Shown here: positions 43,601 through 55,100 of the stretch, one piece after another
Numbering within the stretch: position 1 is the first letter of the stretch
How the letters are laid out: every line of letters starts with the position of its first letter
Source of the DNA: Yamagishiella unicocca
Lineage: Eukaryota; Chlorophyta; Chlorophyceae; Chlamydomonadales; Volvocaceae
Reading direction: 5' to 3'
DNA length: 64,000 bases
NCBI GenBank assembly: GCA_003116995.1
Contig: BDSL01000079.1
Coordinates: forward strand, 124,001 to 188,000
Translations under genes and position numbers: made by a program
Notes under the pieces: generated by a model
What the model saw: only the letters and a program-made list of their open reading frames with translations
The model's database searches: none
Told to the model about the DNA's origin: nothing

Positions 43601-46131
43601 TGTCTGGGGGCGTTCAATAGGGTGTGTGCTGGCTGGATTTTGTGTATGAAAGGGCCAAGGCGCCGAGTGATGTAGGGCGCCCCATGGCCACTGATGTAGG
43701 AGGGTGCAGTATGATGATGCGGGGGTTCCACGGACGAATGCGAGCGGTCGTCACCACGGACGGATGCCATGGGGGTTTCTAATCTCGGCTTGGGAGTTTC
43801 TGGTCTTAGCGCCAAGTGATACCAGGAGGGAATGTGCTGTACTGCCATATGTGCTTTTATGGAGGCTGGCGGGACTCGTCCGCACCCGGCGATGACGCCA
43901 CTTCTGTCACCTCCCAATCCACATGGTAAATAGCTGACCCCATTACCGCAAAAGTTGCAGCTCTCTCCGTCAGCTTTTGAGGGGTCGCCGACCCTAGCAG
44001 GTAGCGCCGCAACGCCGCGCATCTTTAATGTAAGGTAATGGTTTTATGCTTTCCTCCGAAGGGAGTGTACACGTAAGGTACAGGAGTGTCGAATGTAGGG
44101 ACGGTGGTGCGTCGGTGCTGGTAGTGTACAACATGTACGCAGCACGTGCCGCCGCCTGAGGCTATGGGTGGATACGGTTGGTTAACCTCGAGCTGCTGTT
44201 TCGAGGACGCTCGCATCCCATCTTGCGCGAGATGCTCGCCTCCGACTTTATTTCGGTCGTCTTCTATTGCCGGTCCGGTGCCAAGGGGCTGTGTAAGGAG
44301 ATTGCAGTTGACACCTGCGGAATGCGGACTGGGTGTCGTACACATGGGTGCACACGTGACTGGGTGCACGCATGCGAGGCGGCTAATCGATGTGTATAGC
44401 CAATCCGACCTGGCCTGCCACCAGCCCAGCTCCAGAAGGGTGGGGCGCATTGCTGGCTGCCCAAGCAGCGGGATGGGGCCACGGGTTACCATACTTACAG
44501 AACGCACCGTGTATGCAGAGGTGAGCACAAACAATAGCAGCCCGCTGGGGCTGTGTCCATACCTAAAAATTGGCAGTTCGAAGGTTGCTTAAAGCCAGTC
44601 GTGTGGACCAGGCAGCCCTTTACCCGCAATACAACGACGCGTGCGCCTCCTACCAAAACCACCCACTACACCAGCAACACAAGGATAACGTACTTGGGGG
44701 CGCGCCGGCACGGCAGTGCACGTCAGCTGCAGATGCGATCAACGAGTCAACATGGCACCGCAGCTGAAGCAACACCGGCCGTACATTGGCCGTGCATACA
44801 CGCTCGGACGAGCACTACTCGAGCAAAAACACAAGCACGACACAGCCCTAGGGCAACCCTTACGGTAATAAACCGGTAGACGCACAAGCCGCGCCACGTG
44901 TCACACAGAGCCCAGCGATGGAGGCTCCGGCAACAAGTCCGGCACGGTCAAAATAGCGTGCTGTCCCGCGCAAGGCGTTAAGAATCGGTCAGGTTGATCT
45001 CGAGCAGCAGCAACACCAATCGTCTCACACACGCGTCCTCCCAGTGGGGCGGTAAGAGGCGCGCCGCCAGTCGGCATCACACACTGGCATCCAGCCAGAA
45101 GCCTAGCCGTAATGCATACGTCATCTACACACTTTCGCACGCGTAACAACAAACAGCACAGCGAGATAAGGAATGCCTCACACACCGCACGGCTGAAGGG
45201 TGGAGTTCAAGAGGAGCAGCTGACTCCTCGCCTCCATTTCCTGCCGGTCCAACCGGAAAACGGATTGCCGCCCAGGTACGGTAACTCGGCCTTCTCAGCC
45301 GTGGATGAACCCCGACCACCGGGGCACACCATGCCCTCTACGAGCCCTACAACCGGCTTCTTCCGCACCGCACCTCCACCCACCGCACTTCGCATGCACA
45401 CCCACCAGACCGAGCAGCTGTACGAGGTGAAGTCAGCCCTGTTCCCACTCCCCTCCTCGGATACATCAGTTTTATAGAACACCGCAATAATTGCCCGAGG
45501 GCAGCCGTCCCTGCTTCCGGGACCCCCTGTCAAGCGGTAACGCCAAAGGGTGCGAGGTGGACAGCAGCCCACCACAACGATTGGGCTGGCGCCGCGTCCG
45601 GTCCAGGTCCTGTGCTCGGAGGTGCAATGGGGTACGGGTTGCAGCAATAACAGTACTATCGTGACGCGCGTCGGCAAGGTGCTGACCGTGCTCAGCCGTC
45701 TTTTTAAGGTCAATCGACGAGCGAAACAAAAAGCGTTCAAGCCAGGGGGGCGCTGGCTGACGGCGCGCGCTGAGCACCACGTGTATCAGTAGGACAGCCC
45801 CTCCAGGGAGGGGAGCTGCACATCACCCACCACTCACCACAGGCAGCCCCACTTTGCCCCACTTGGCGTGTTGCATTCAAATGACGCCACCACCACCACC
45901 ACCACCGCTCCTTTCCCCGTGCGGTGACCTCAGGAATGTAAAAATAAATCAACGGCGTGACAGCGACAAGCGCCTTCACGCCAGCAACGAGCCCCAGCAC
46001 GACGGCAACGAGCCCCGAAACGGCGTTATTTGGTGACTGGACGCCGGCGAGGCGGCGGCATGCTCGAGCCGCATGCCTCCCCTCGCCGAACGTCTGACAT
46101 GGCGCGGACGGTGATGCCACCGCCACCTCCC
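40604..46131. other. Intergenic region between convergent genes (SBP factor and TmcB-type protein)
   Basis: It should contain both 3' untranslated regions. The first plus-strand TGTAA after the SBP stop is at 44029-44033, and a minus-strand TGTAA (TTACA on plus) lies at 44495-44499, so the two transcripts could end about 460 bp apart. That would require unusually long 3' regions (3.4 and 1.6 kb). Open frames here show no recognisable domains. Exons beyond 46132 for the minus-strand gene cannot be excluded. Confidence 0.45.
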
Positions 46132-49100
46132 TCAGACCTTGCCGCTGGGTGGTAAATTGTCCAGCAGCACCGCCGTCTTGTCGACGCCGCCAGCATCGGA
46201 CTGGCGGGCCACCACCGCCTTGTCCCCGCGGGTGAGCTTCGTGTGCGCGCGCAGCACCTGGCGCACGTGGGTCGAGACGTCCATCTCCGCCGGCACGTGG
46301 CTCATAAGCCCCGCCAGGCGGCCCGCCTCCTTCTCCACAGCCGCGCCGTACGGCCGCAGCACCAGCAGCGCGTACAGGATGAAAAAGATGATGGTGCAGA
46401 CGAGCAGGATGGTCTGCAGCAGCTTGATGCTGTTGTACCTGTTGGTTGGTCGGTCGGTCGTTCGGTTGATTTGTTAGTCGGTTGGTTGGTCTGTTAGTCG
46501 GTTGCTTATTTAGCTGTATGGACGCTGTACTAGCTGTGGGCTTCGTCAGGGGAGTCGTCATGGGGGCAAGCCGTGCTAGGGAGGGAGGGCGTCAGCGGGG
46601 GGGGGTGAATAATTGAGGCCACGGTAGGGGATCAACGGAGGGACCTAGGCGCGGAGAGACGGGAGGCGAGTCCGGCGCCGCAGACGAGTGACGCCCAAAA
46701 GCTTCGACACAGCAGCCTACCCAGAGCCAGTCCGCCGTGGTCAGCCGTTATCAGCCGTGGTCCTTCAGGCCAGCACGCGCAGCAAACCCTTTCCTCCCGC
46801 AGCCAGGACCGGCCCTGCCCCCTTCCCCCGCCCCGCGTCTTCCTCCACCCCCTGTCGTCGAATAATCAGTTCTCTTCTGTACCCCCTCCCCCCCCCTGTC
46901 GAGCAACCGGAGCTTTTTGCAACAACCCCCAGCCCCTGCACCGCACCGCCTGGCCTACCTGGAGATGGAGAAATCCACAAACAGCTGCGCACTGCTCTGT
47001 AGCCCCTCGTACAGGTCCTTGGTGCCGACCATGTACCTGCGAGCGGGTGTACGGCACCGTAGCGGCGGAGGTGACCCGGGTGGCTCGGGGGTGGCGTTGC
47101 GGTACCGACGTGCGGCGAAGACATGCGTACAGCGGGCCATTGAGAAGTAGGAGGAGGAGAAACTCAAAGCTTACTTGGCGGCTGCTAGGGTTAGGTGGTT
47201 GGGGCAAGGATGGGGGTGGAGAAGCGTCTTTGCGGCCTGGGCACCGACAGCGCAAGTCTTCAGGGGACCGCAACGCGTGGGGGGAGGGGGCACGGGGAGC
47301 AGCCAACCCAATCCTCGGAAGCAAACCCACGCAGCGAGGATGCTCAGCTGCGGCCCGCACGGCTCTCAAGAGGCTCTCAGAGGCTCTCAAGCGCCGAACC
47401 AGAGGCGCGTTGTGGTGAGGGGGTCAAGCCGCAGACAAGCGGACACAGATTGTGTACGCGCCTCACCGCACCCCGACCCGTCCTCGGGGCACACTCACAT
47501 TGTGGTGTAGCGGGTGCCGTTGTACACGGCGTCCACGTCGTCGTCTGACGCCAGCAGATTCATCTCGGAGATGATTCGTCGCAGCATGACGTCAAGACCG
47601 TGGTGGGTCACCTGGGGAGAGGGGGAGAGGAGGAGAGGGGGCAGGGGGAGAGGGGGACGGGGGGAGGGGGAGAGAGCGTCTTCGGGGGCGGGGGGCGGGC
47701 GAAGTCGGTACCGAAAGGAGACAACGGTGGCGCTGTGAGGGCGGGGCGCGGCGCGAGAATGAGCGCTCCCTTCTCTGGGGAGCAAATAGAACGTCGGCCT
47801 CTCCCTTGGCCCGGTACTGCACCGCACCTCGTAGTAGGGGCTGTCGGCGGTGTAGCAGTTGGTCTGGTCCCAGCGGAAGCAGCGCTCCTCTTTGAAGAAG
47901 TTGAAGGAGAAGGAGGTGCTCTCGAAGGTGGATGCGGGTACGGGGCGCTGGAACACGCTGCCCTCCTGCAGGGCAGTCACGCACGCGAGCCGCGGAGGCG
48001 AGAGAGAGAGAGAGTCAGGCACGACGACGGCACCTGATGGACGGATGGGCACTCAGCCAGCAGCTCGCCAAGCCGACGGGATCTTGCGCAGGACGCACAT
48101 GCAAACACGTACACCATACCAATAATTGGAAGCTACCGCAGCAGGGGGAGCCCTCTCATCGCCCTGCACCCGTACCTGCGTGACGGCAAGCCCGCCGTAC
48201 ATCAAGGTGTCGTACTCGCTCTGTATGTTGGTCAGCTCCACCTTGAGCGTGTCGCGGTAGTACGACATCTCGGAGGCCGACAGGCTGGTCACCAGCAGCA
48301 GCGCGGTCGCCCGGATGCGGGTGTACCTGTAGATCACGTGTGAGGCCATGTTGAGGGAGGCCAGCGGGCCCTGCATGCCCTCCAGCCGCAGGTAGCTGAT
48401 GGCGCCGATGACGATGAGTCCGGCCTCCCACAGGAGCAGCGGCAACTGTCGGGGAGGGGGAGGGGGAAGACAGGACACACGACGCGGGGGGCCGGGTGGG
48501 AGGTGGGCACCAATGGTGATGGTGCGATGTGAGCCCCAGGGCGGGGGGGGGCCGCTCCGCTAGCAGTTGCCTTGCCTCGCCACCTCCTCCCCGCACCTCC
48601 CGGCCTTACACACAAGCGCACGATCTCCGACTCGACCCCCGACTTTGGGTACCTACACCGACTTTCCCTTCCCAGCATGCGACCACACTAGAGTGTCCCA
48701 AACTCGTCTTCGCCTCTTCGTTGGTTTCACTTGTTATCTCCTAAAAGTGCCGACCTAAGGGTTGCCTCTCACCCTCTCCCGCCCCCCCGCCCCCCACACG
48801 AGCACCCACCATGAACTTGAGGGTGTTGCGGTAGCTCGGCACCAGCTCCTTGCCGTTGACGGTGGCTCGGCCGCCCCGCTTGATGCGCACCCCGCTGTTG
48901 GCCCCCCGCCTGGCGCCGATGATGACGCCTCCTCCTCCGCTGTCCAGCAGCGGCACCCGCCCGGACTGCGCCCCGGGGCCTGAGCGCAGGCCGCTGTCCA
49001 TGTGGTGCTGCTGCGACGAGTCGGAGAAGCCAGAGTCCTGGTTCTGCATGCCGTCGTCGTTCCTACTGTGCACGCCTGGCTCGGGAGGGGCCATGTCCAT

Positions 49101-52100
49101 CGACATGCGGCGGTACCTGGTGGTGCCAGCGGCGCGGTGCCCCGTAATGTTGTCGCCGTCGCCTCCGCCTCCTCCCCCGCCGCCTCCGCCGCCTCCGCCG
49201 CCTCCGCCTTCTCCCCCGCCTCTGTGGCAGGGGTCGCCAGGCGCAAGAGGGCAGCATGGCGACCGCCGTGAGTAAGTGAGTGAGAGTGTGTGTGTGCGGA
49301 GTGAGTAAGTGGGTGAGTAAGTGGGTAAGTGAGTAAGTGAGAGAGATGCTGTGTGCGGAGTGAGTTACAGGCTGCAGCTGGAGCCCATGTCCCCAACCGC
49401 CATCAGCGGGTACCTACGTCATCCCACACCCGCTCCGTCTCGAGGGTCAGGTACGCGGTTCTGCGGTACCCACCCCGCCCGCCCGCTCACCCGTCGCCCT
49501 GCCCCTCCTCCTCGCCTTCGTCGTCATCGCTGTCCTGTGGGCTCGCAAGGGCACGCGGCACCAGCAGCCACAGCAGCAGCCAGAACAAGTCAGGAACAAG
49601 CCAGGAACCAAGGAATCAGGAGGCTAACGGATCCCACAGGGTAGGAAGGCTAATTCGGTAACAAAGCATGGGACGGCGCCCGTCTGAGCTGTCGAAGCGC
49701 CCCCCCCCGCCGTGTGTCTTTTTTTTGGGGGGGGGGGGAGCTGTGCGGGGTATCGGTACCAACGGGCTGCGCCACAGCCACAGGACGCGCCCAGCCGCAC
49801 GGCGGTGCCCTGGCCACCCCACGCCAGCCGCATGCCGGTATTTACGACAGTACGGCAGCTCGTACCTCCACGACGACGACGGGTTTGCTGGCCAGCACGC
49901 GCAGCATGGGTCCCGGGATGCCCAGGCCGGTCAGCAGGCTGCCGCCTCGGGCCTGCTCCACCCTGCGGATGAGGTACAGCTCGTACAGGATGCAGGCCAG
50001 CTGCAAGCCCGCCGCCTCGACAGCCAGCATGATGATGAGGGCTGGAGAGAGGGCGAGAAATGAAACAGGCGAGAGCAGGGTAAGGCAGGAGGCAGAAGCC
50101 TGCTGCTACGAAGAACAGAGAGCGGTACACGGCATGGCGAATGACAGGTCGAGCCGGCAGCCGGCTGCTGGCCCCCGTTCGCGGCTCCTTTCCACCCACA
50201 CAGCGCATTGTCTCCCCTCGCTCACCGTGCTGCACCGCCGACACCTCCTCCCACGCGTAGTTGACCAAGTAGTCCAGGCTGGCTGAGTAGCCCGCGAACA
50301 CCGCCCAGGGCCCGTTAGCGATGATAAACTTGTAAGCGCGCAGATCACTGCGGAGGGGATGGGGACGGGCCGAGGTGCGGGGGCGTGTCGCGTTGCTTTG
50401 GACGATGCTGCTTTGCATGCACCGGCATCGTACGTGCCAAGGAGCGGGAACAGCATGCGGGGAGGAGGTCAAGCAAGGGAGTGTCCGCAGGGGCTACGGC
50501 AGCTGGCTGGCTGGCGGGCTGCAGGCGCTACTCACGCGATGCGACCCTGCAGCTCCCCCGCCCAGAAGAGGAGTTCTCGGCCCGTGGCGATGAAGCGATT
50601 GCCCATCTGCCACACGCCCGAGGTCTGGTTGTTCCACATGGGGGGGTCCGTGTCGAAGTAGGTCTGCGCGCGACACGACACGATACGACACAGGGGGGTT
50701 GCAGGAAGGGGGGGGGACATAAAAGGACCGGTTACTCGACGTGGGAAGAGGAGCTCGACGCATGGGCTACGACACAGGGGGTGGCCCAGCAGAGGGCGCG
50801 GGATGTGGGCCCGGGAGCGGCTGTTAGCAGCACCTTCAGACGGTTGTCCTAGTAGCTCGGCGCCAACGACAGCCATGGCATGAAGAGCGAGGCAGGCAGG
50901 TGGCAGACCAGCCGTCACCGCTAGCCTCGCGCCATCAGTTCCGTGTACGATGCATGTAGACGGGCCGCCCCGGCAAGGACATGCTCCCCACCGCTGCAAC
51001 TGGGCGAACGGCCGTTCAAGTTTCTCCGTTGCTTTCTCCGTTGCCTGGAGAAACAAACACCAGGATCAAGCCCCAGCACCCAACGCGCACTCGCACTCGC
51101 CTTGTAGATCGACGTGGGGCTGGTCCAAATGGTGAAGGCGGTGGGCTCCTTGATCTTGCGGGGCACCGCGGAGGGTCCTAGGTACGTGGACTGGTGGTAC
51201 ACCTCCAGGTCGTCCAGCGCGGACCGCATGTCGGAGATGGACTTGCTGAGGGGGATCTCGCACACGCTGACGGGCGTCACGCCGGGCCGGGTGCAGAACT
51301 CCGCCAGCGCCGCCTTGGTAGTGACCAGCTGGCAACGATCCGCGGCGAGGGCCAGTCTGTGGACCTCACGCACGTTGCTGCGGGGCCACAAAGTAACCGA
51401 GGGCGCGGGGGAGGGTTGCAAGGAAGGGGGCGCGGGGGAGCAGGGGAGGGGAACAAGGGAAAGTGCCAATGGGGTGACGGGGGGGGGGGGAACCGTGCGG
51501 GCAGTGTTTGGGTGGCACAAACACAGGGCGGTGGGACGCGTATGTGGAGGAGGGGAGGGACGGGGGGAGAGAGTAATTTTCGGCAAATCGTACAGCGTGT
51601 ACGAGCAGGTGCAGGTGCCGGGGACAGCTGGGCGCGCATGTGCTGGTAGCAGGCACTGCGTAACTCGGCTGGGAGAGCCGTACTCACGTGAACTGGCCGT
51701 TGATCATGCTGACGAAGATGACGTAGATGACCACTACATGGCGTTGAGCGGGGCGGCAGGGCAGGACAGTCAGGTCGAAGCAGTGCAGGGGAGGCGTCAG
51801 GTGAAAACAAATAAACTTCAGTGACACATACGTCCATTTGCGTAGAACGCCTATCCTGCACCAACCGCACTTCCAACGTGCCGAGAACAATGGCAAGCAT
51901 GAGCCATGAGCCCCCCTTTACGTGCCCTAGCAGCTTAAGAATAGAGCCCGTCACGACATGCCGTGCCATATCGCCCAGCTACACCCCGGCACAGGCCCGC
52001 ACCAGCCCACGTAGCCTTGCCCCCCTGGGTTGGTGATCGCCCGCCCTGCACCTCACCGTGTGTGACCAGCATTGCTGCCAGCAGCCCCCACGTGTGGTAC

Positions 52101-52150
52101 CTCATGCGGATCAGCGGCCCCGCCAGCTGCGGCCCGCTGTAAAGCTGCGG
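46132..52150 (-). other. C-terminal multi-pass membrane region of the TmcB-type protein
   Basis: Hydrophobic segments include MRYHTWGLLAAMLVTH (52055-52145), VVIYVIFVSMINGQF (51690-51735), ALIIMLAVEAAGLQLACILY (49862-50045), LPLLLWEAGLIVIGAISYL (48175-48450) and LLVCTIIFFILYALLVL (46360-46440). Between them lie soluble segments, including a long one at 51103-51380, Cys-containing RCFRWDQTNCYTA (47820-47970), and a Gly/Ser-rich loop (48810-49130). The final tail has KEAGRLAGLMSHVPAEMDV. Confidence 0.85.
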
Positions 52151-55100
52151 GGCGGGGGGGACCAGGGCAGGGCGGGGAACCATACGGCATGCCAGAGGCA
52201 TCATCAGCAGGCGACAACACGACTTTAGGCCCGGCTGGACACGGGCACTCCTAACTAAGCTCTAACGTCGGCCAGTGCTAGGTTTTGTTAGTGCAGCATG
52301 GTATACGTGTCAGCCGAGAAGAACAGGATTTTTCCTTTTCGTGCGCGTGGGCCCTACTTGCAACTGCCACGCAGGGCCTCAAATGCACCTCAACATTCTG
52401 CACCGGTGTTGTGTCCCCACTTTATCTCAACCCACCTTGAAGAGGCGCTTCAGCAGCCGGGCTCGCCGCGCGTCTGTGGCCAGGTCGACGTCCACCCCCG
52501 AGGATGCGTCCGTGAAGGCCTGGCCCAGTCCCTGGCTCGTGCCCTCATCGTCATCGCCAGCGCTGCTGGCACCATCTGGTGGGGCCGGAGGGTGCAGCAG
52601 CGGCACAGGAGCACCTTGTCGCGGTCGGGGCCTACATGGCGTGGACTGCCCACACCCTGGTGCACCCGCAGTTTCGCTCGAAGACGAAACCCGCGGTTTC
52701 GCTAAAACACAGAAAATACTGAACAAGGACACTAGGCGGAGCGAGGGGAACCCCGTGGTATGACATGGAGAGGGAAAAGAGGGGAGCAGGGTTGCACGGA
52801 CGGGTGTGCAGCTGGGTACCTGATGCCGCCATCTGCGCCACGCCTCCGGCCCCCTTGGCGTCCTTGGACAGCAGGTTCTCGTCCTCGTCTTCTTCGTCTT
52901 CTTCGTCATCGCCATCGCCCCCTGCGCCGTCGCCACTGGGCTCCTCCGCCACGGGAGCCAGCTCAATCTTCTTCCGGCTACCCCGCCTGTCGTTGCGGGA
53001 GCGGGGCGGTTGGGGCGTGGGCGCTGATTTTTTAGCCTTTGGTGTTCGGTCTACAGGCAAGACTGAGACCATCGTGTGGCGTATCAGGGACAGAATCGCA
53101 GCAAAAACAAGCCCCCCTGGCGTGTAAAAGCCGTCGCGTTCCAACAGACGTATACCCGTGCCGTTCCGGCGTGCAGATTATAGCACATCGTTTCCTTCCG
53201 CCCAGCCGTCCTGGAGCCCTCGCTGAAACCACCACGTTTCCCCAGCGTGCCTTGCGCGGCCGAGCTTCCAGCTGAACTCACGTCATTGTGGCCCCGCGTC
53301 CCTTTGCCGCCCAGTGGGTGCCGTCGCTGGAGCCGCGCTTGCTGCCGCCGCCTACCGCCTGCAGCGGCCGGCCGCCCGGCTCTGCCGCCGCCTGGGGCCC
53401 CTCCGCGTCCTCGGCCTCGGTGCTGCCACGGCGTTGCGCCAAGCTGGGCCTCCTTGACGCCGCGCGGGAGGGCGGGATGACGTCATGCTCCGCCGCCGGG
53501 TCCTGCATTCCCGTCATCTGCTTGGCGAGCGTCCTCACCCATTGCGTCACGAACTCGGACTGGTTGTGGGCCGCCTGAGGCGTGTGGGTGCGCGGGTGTC
53601 GTGTGTTAGCTTAGCCGAGCCAAGCCGATAAATGTTTGTTACGGAAAACAATGAAACACTCGCCGCGGAGCGGAGCGCACGACCCAGCGACGGCAGGCGA
53701 AGGATGGCAGTGTAAGAATGAGGTTGCGTGGTGCGGAGGACAGGTGCACGCACACATCTGCACCAGAGGACAGGCGCCACCACTACCACCCAAAAGCACA
53801 ATTGCTTGCATGGCTTTCGGCGGCACGAGGCACACATGGAGTATGCGCATCTGTCGCACTGCCTCGGTTCTGAAGGTCTCCTCACCTTGTGCAGGTGACC
53901 GGTGTCGCCGTCTTCCGCGTTGCCCTCCGCGGCCTGGGGTGGCCCCGCGCTGCCGTCATCGTCGCTCCCAATGCTCACGTCGCCGCTCTTCTCCCCAATG
54001 CTGGCGTTGTCACGCTCTGGCCACTCCTCCTCGTCCTTCTCGGCTGCAAAACAGGGAGCGAACCAGGCTCTTGCTGTCAACCAGCAGCCGTGCGACTAGC
54101 TACACACCGGTGCACCTCACGCGATGCCGAGTAGACCCCACCAAACGGCTGCCGTCTCACACCGCCCCAGAGTGCCACTACTCCAAACTAACGCCACAGA
54201 CGACCAGAGACCCCCAGGACGCACCTTCAGGCGCAGGTGGCTTCTCGGCAGCTGCCGCCGCCTTATCGACAGCTCCAGCCGCCTGGATCTCCGGCTTGTC
54301 CTGGGCCTTATTCTTGCCCTTGCCCTGGGCCTTCTCTTGGGCATCAGCCGCATGCGTTGCCTGGTTGGCTTGGGCAGCTCGCGGCTCCGCTGGGGCGTGA
54401 TCCTTAGCAGCGGCCTGGGCGCTTATGAGCGCCTCCAGACCCAGCGCCCGGTAGATGTTGGCGCGGGCCCCCTGCACACGACACGCGGTGGTCGGGGAGC
54501 GACGCGGTTAGGGGTCGTGTGCTGGTGCTGCTTATGATGGCACACGCGCCGGTGCTGCTGGGGTGTGGGATCAGCAGGTGGGAGCAGCTGCGGGGCAAGC
54601 GGAGGGCACGTCCTACGCCTGTTGCAATGTTGCCCTTTGCAGCGCGAAGTTTGGACGTCGGGTCGCACCGTGAAGGTCGTATCGGGGTGGAAGGTGACGT
54701 AGACGCGACTCGTGCCGGGGCCACTGACACCCTGGGGTAGGGGCGTCGGGCGCCAGTCCGCGGGGCAAGGATGTTGGCGGATGTTAGCGGTTGTCAGCGG
54801 ATGTTAGCGGATGTTAGCGGATGTGGAAAGGCGGAAGAGTGCATGGCGTAAATGGCGTAATACTAGCTATAGCGGCAACGCGACAGACGCACTGCGACAT
54901 ACAAGCCGCCAGAAGCCGACCCGACGATGCGTCATGCTCCCCCGACGCGGCTCGGCTCTTGCATGCTGGCGTACGATGCGCCGTAGCAGCAGCAGCGAAA
55001 AAGGACACGAGAGCACTGCCTTCTCCCCCCCCAAAACACTCGCTGTATCCTAACCCGTGCAACCAGGTCTTCTCGGACCCCGCCCCAAACCACGTCGAAG

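Noticed and set aside
45207..45740. Minus-strand 177-codon frame as a possible last exon of the TmcB-type gene
   Set aside because: No similarity to the family's C-terminus; the stop at 46132 follows a typical ending. It is kept only as a remote possibility.
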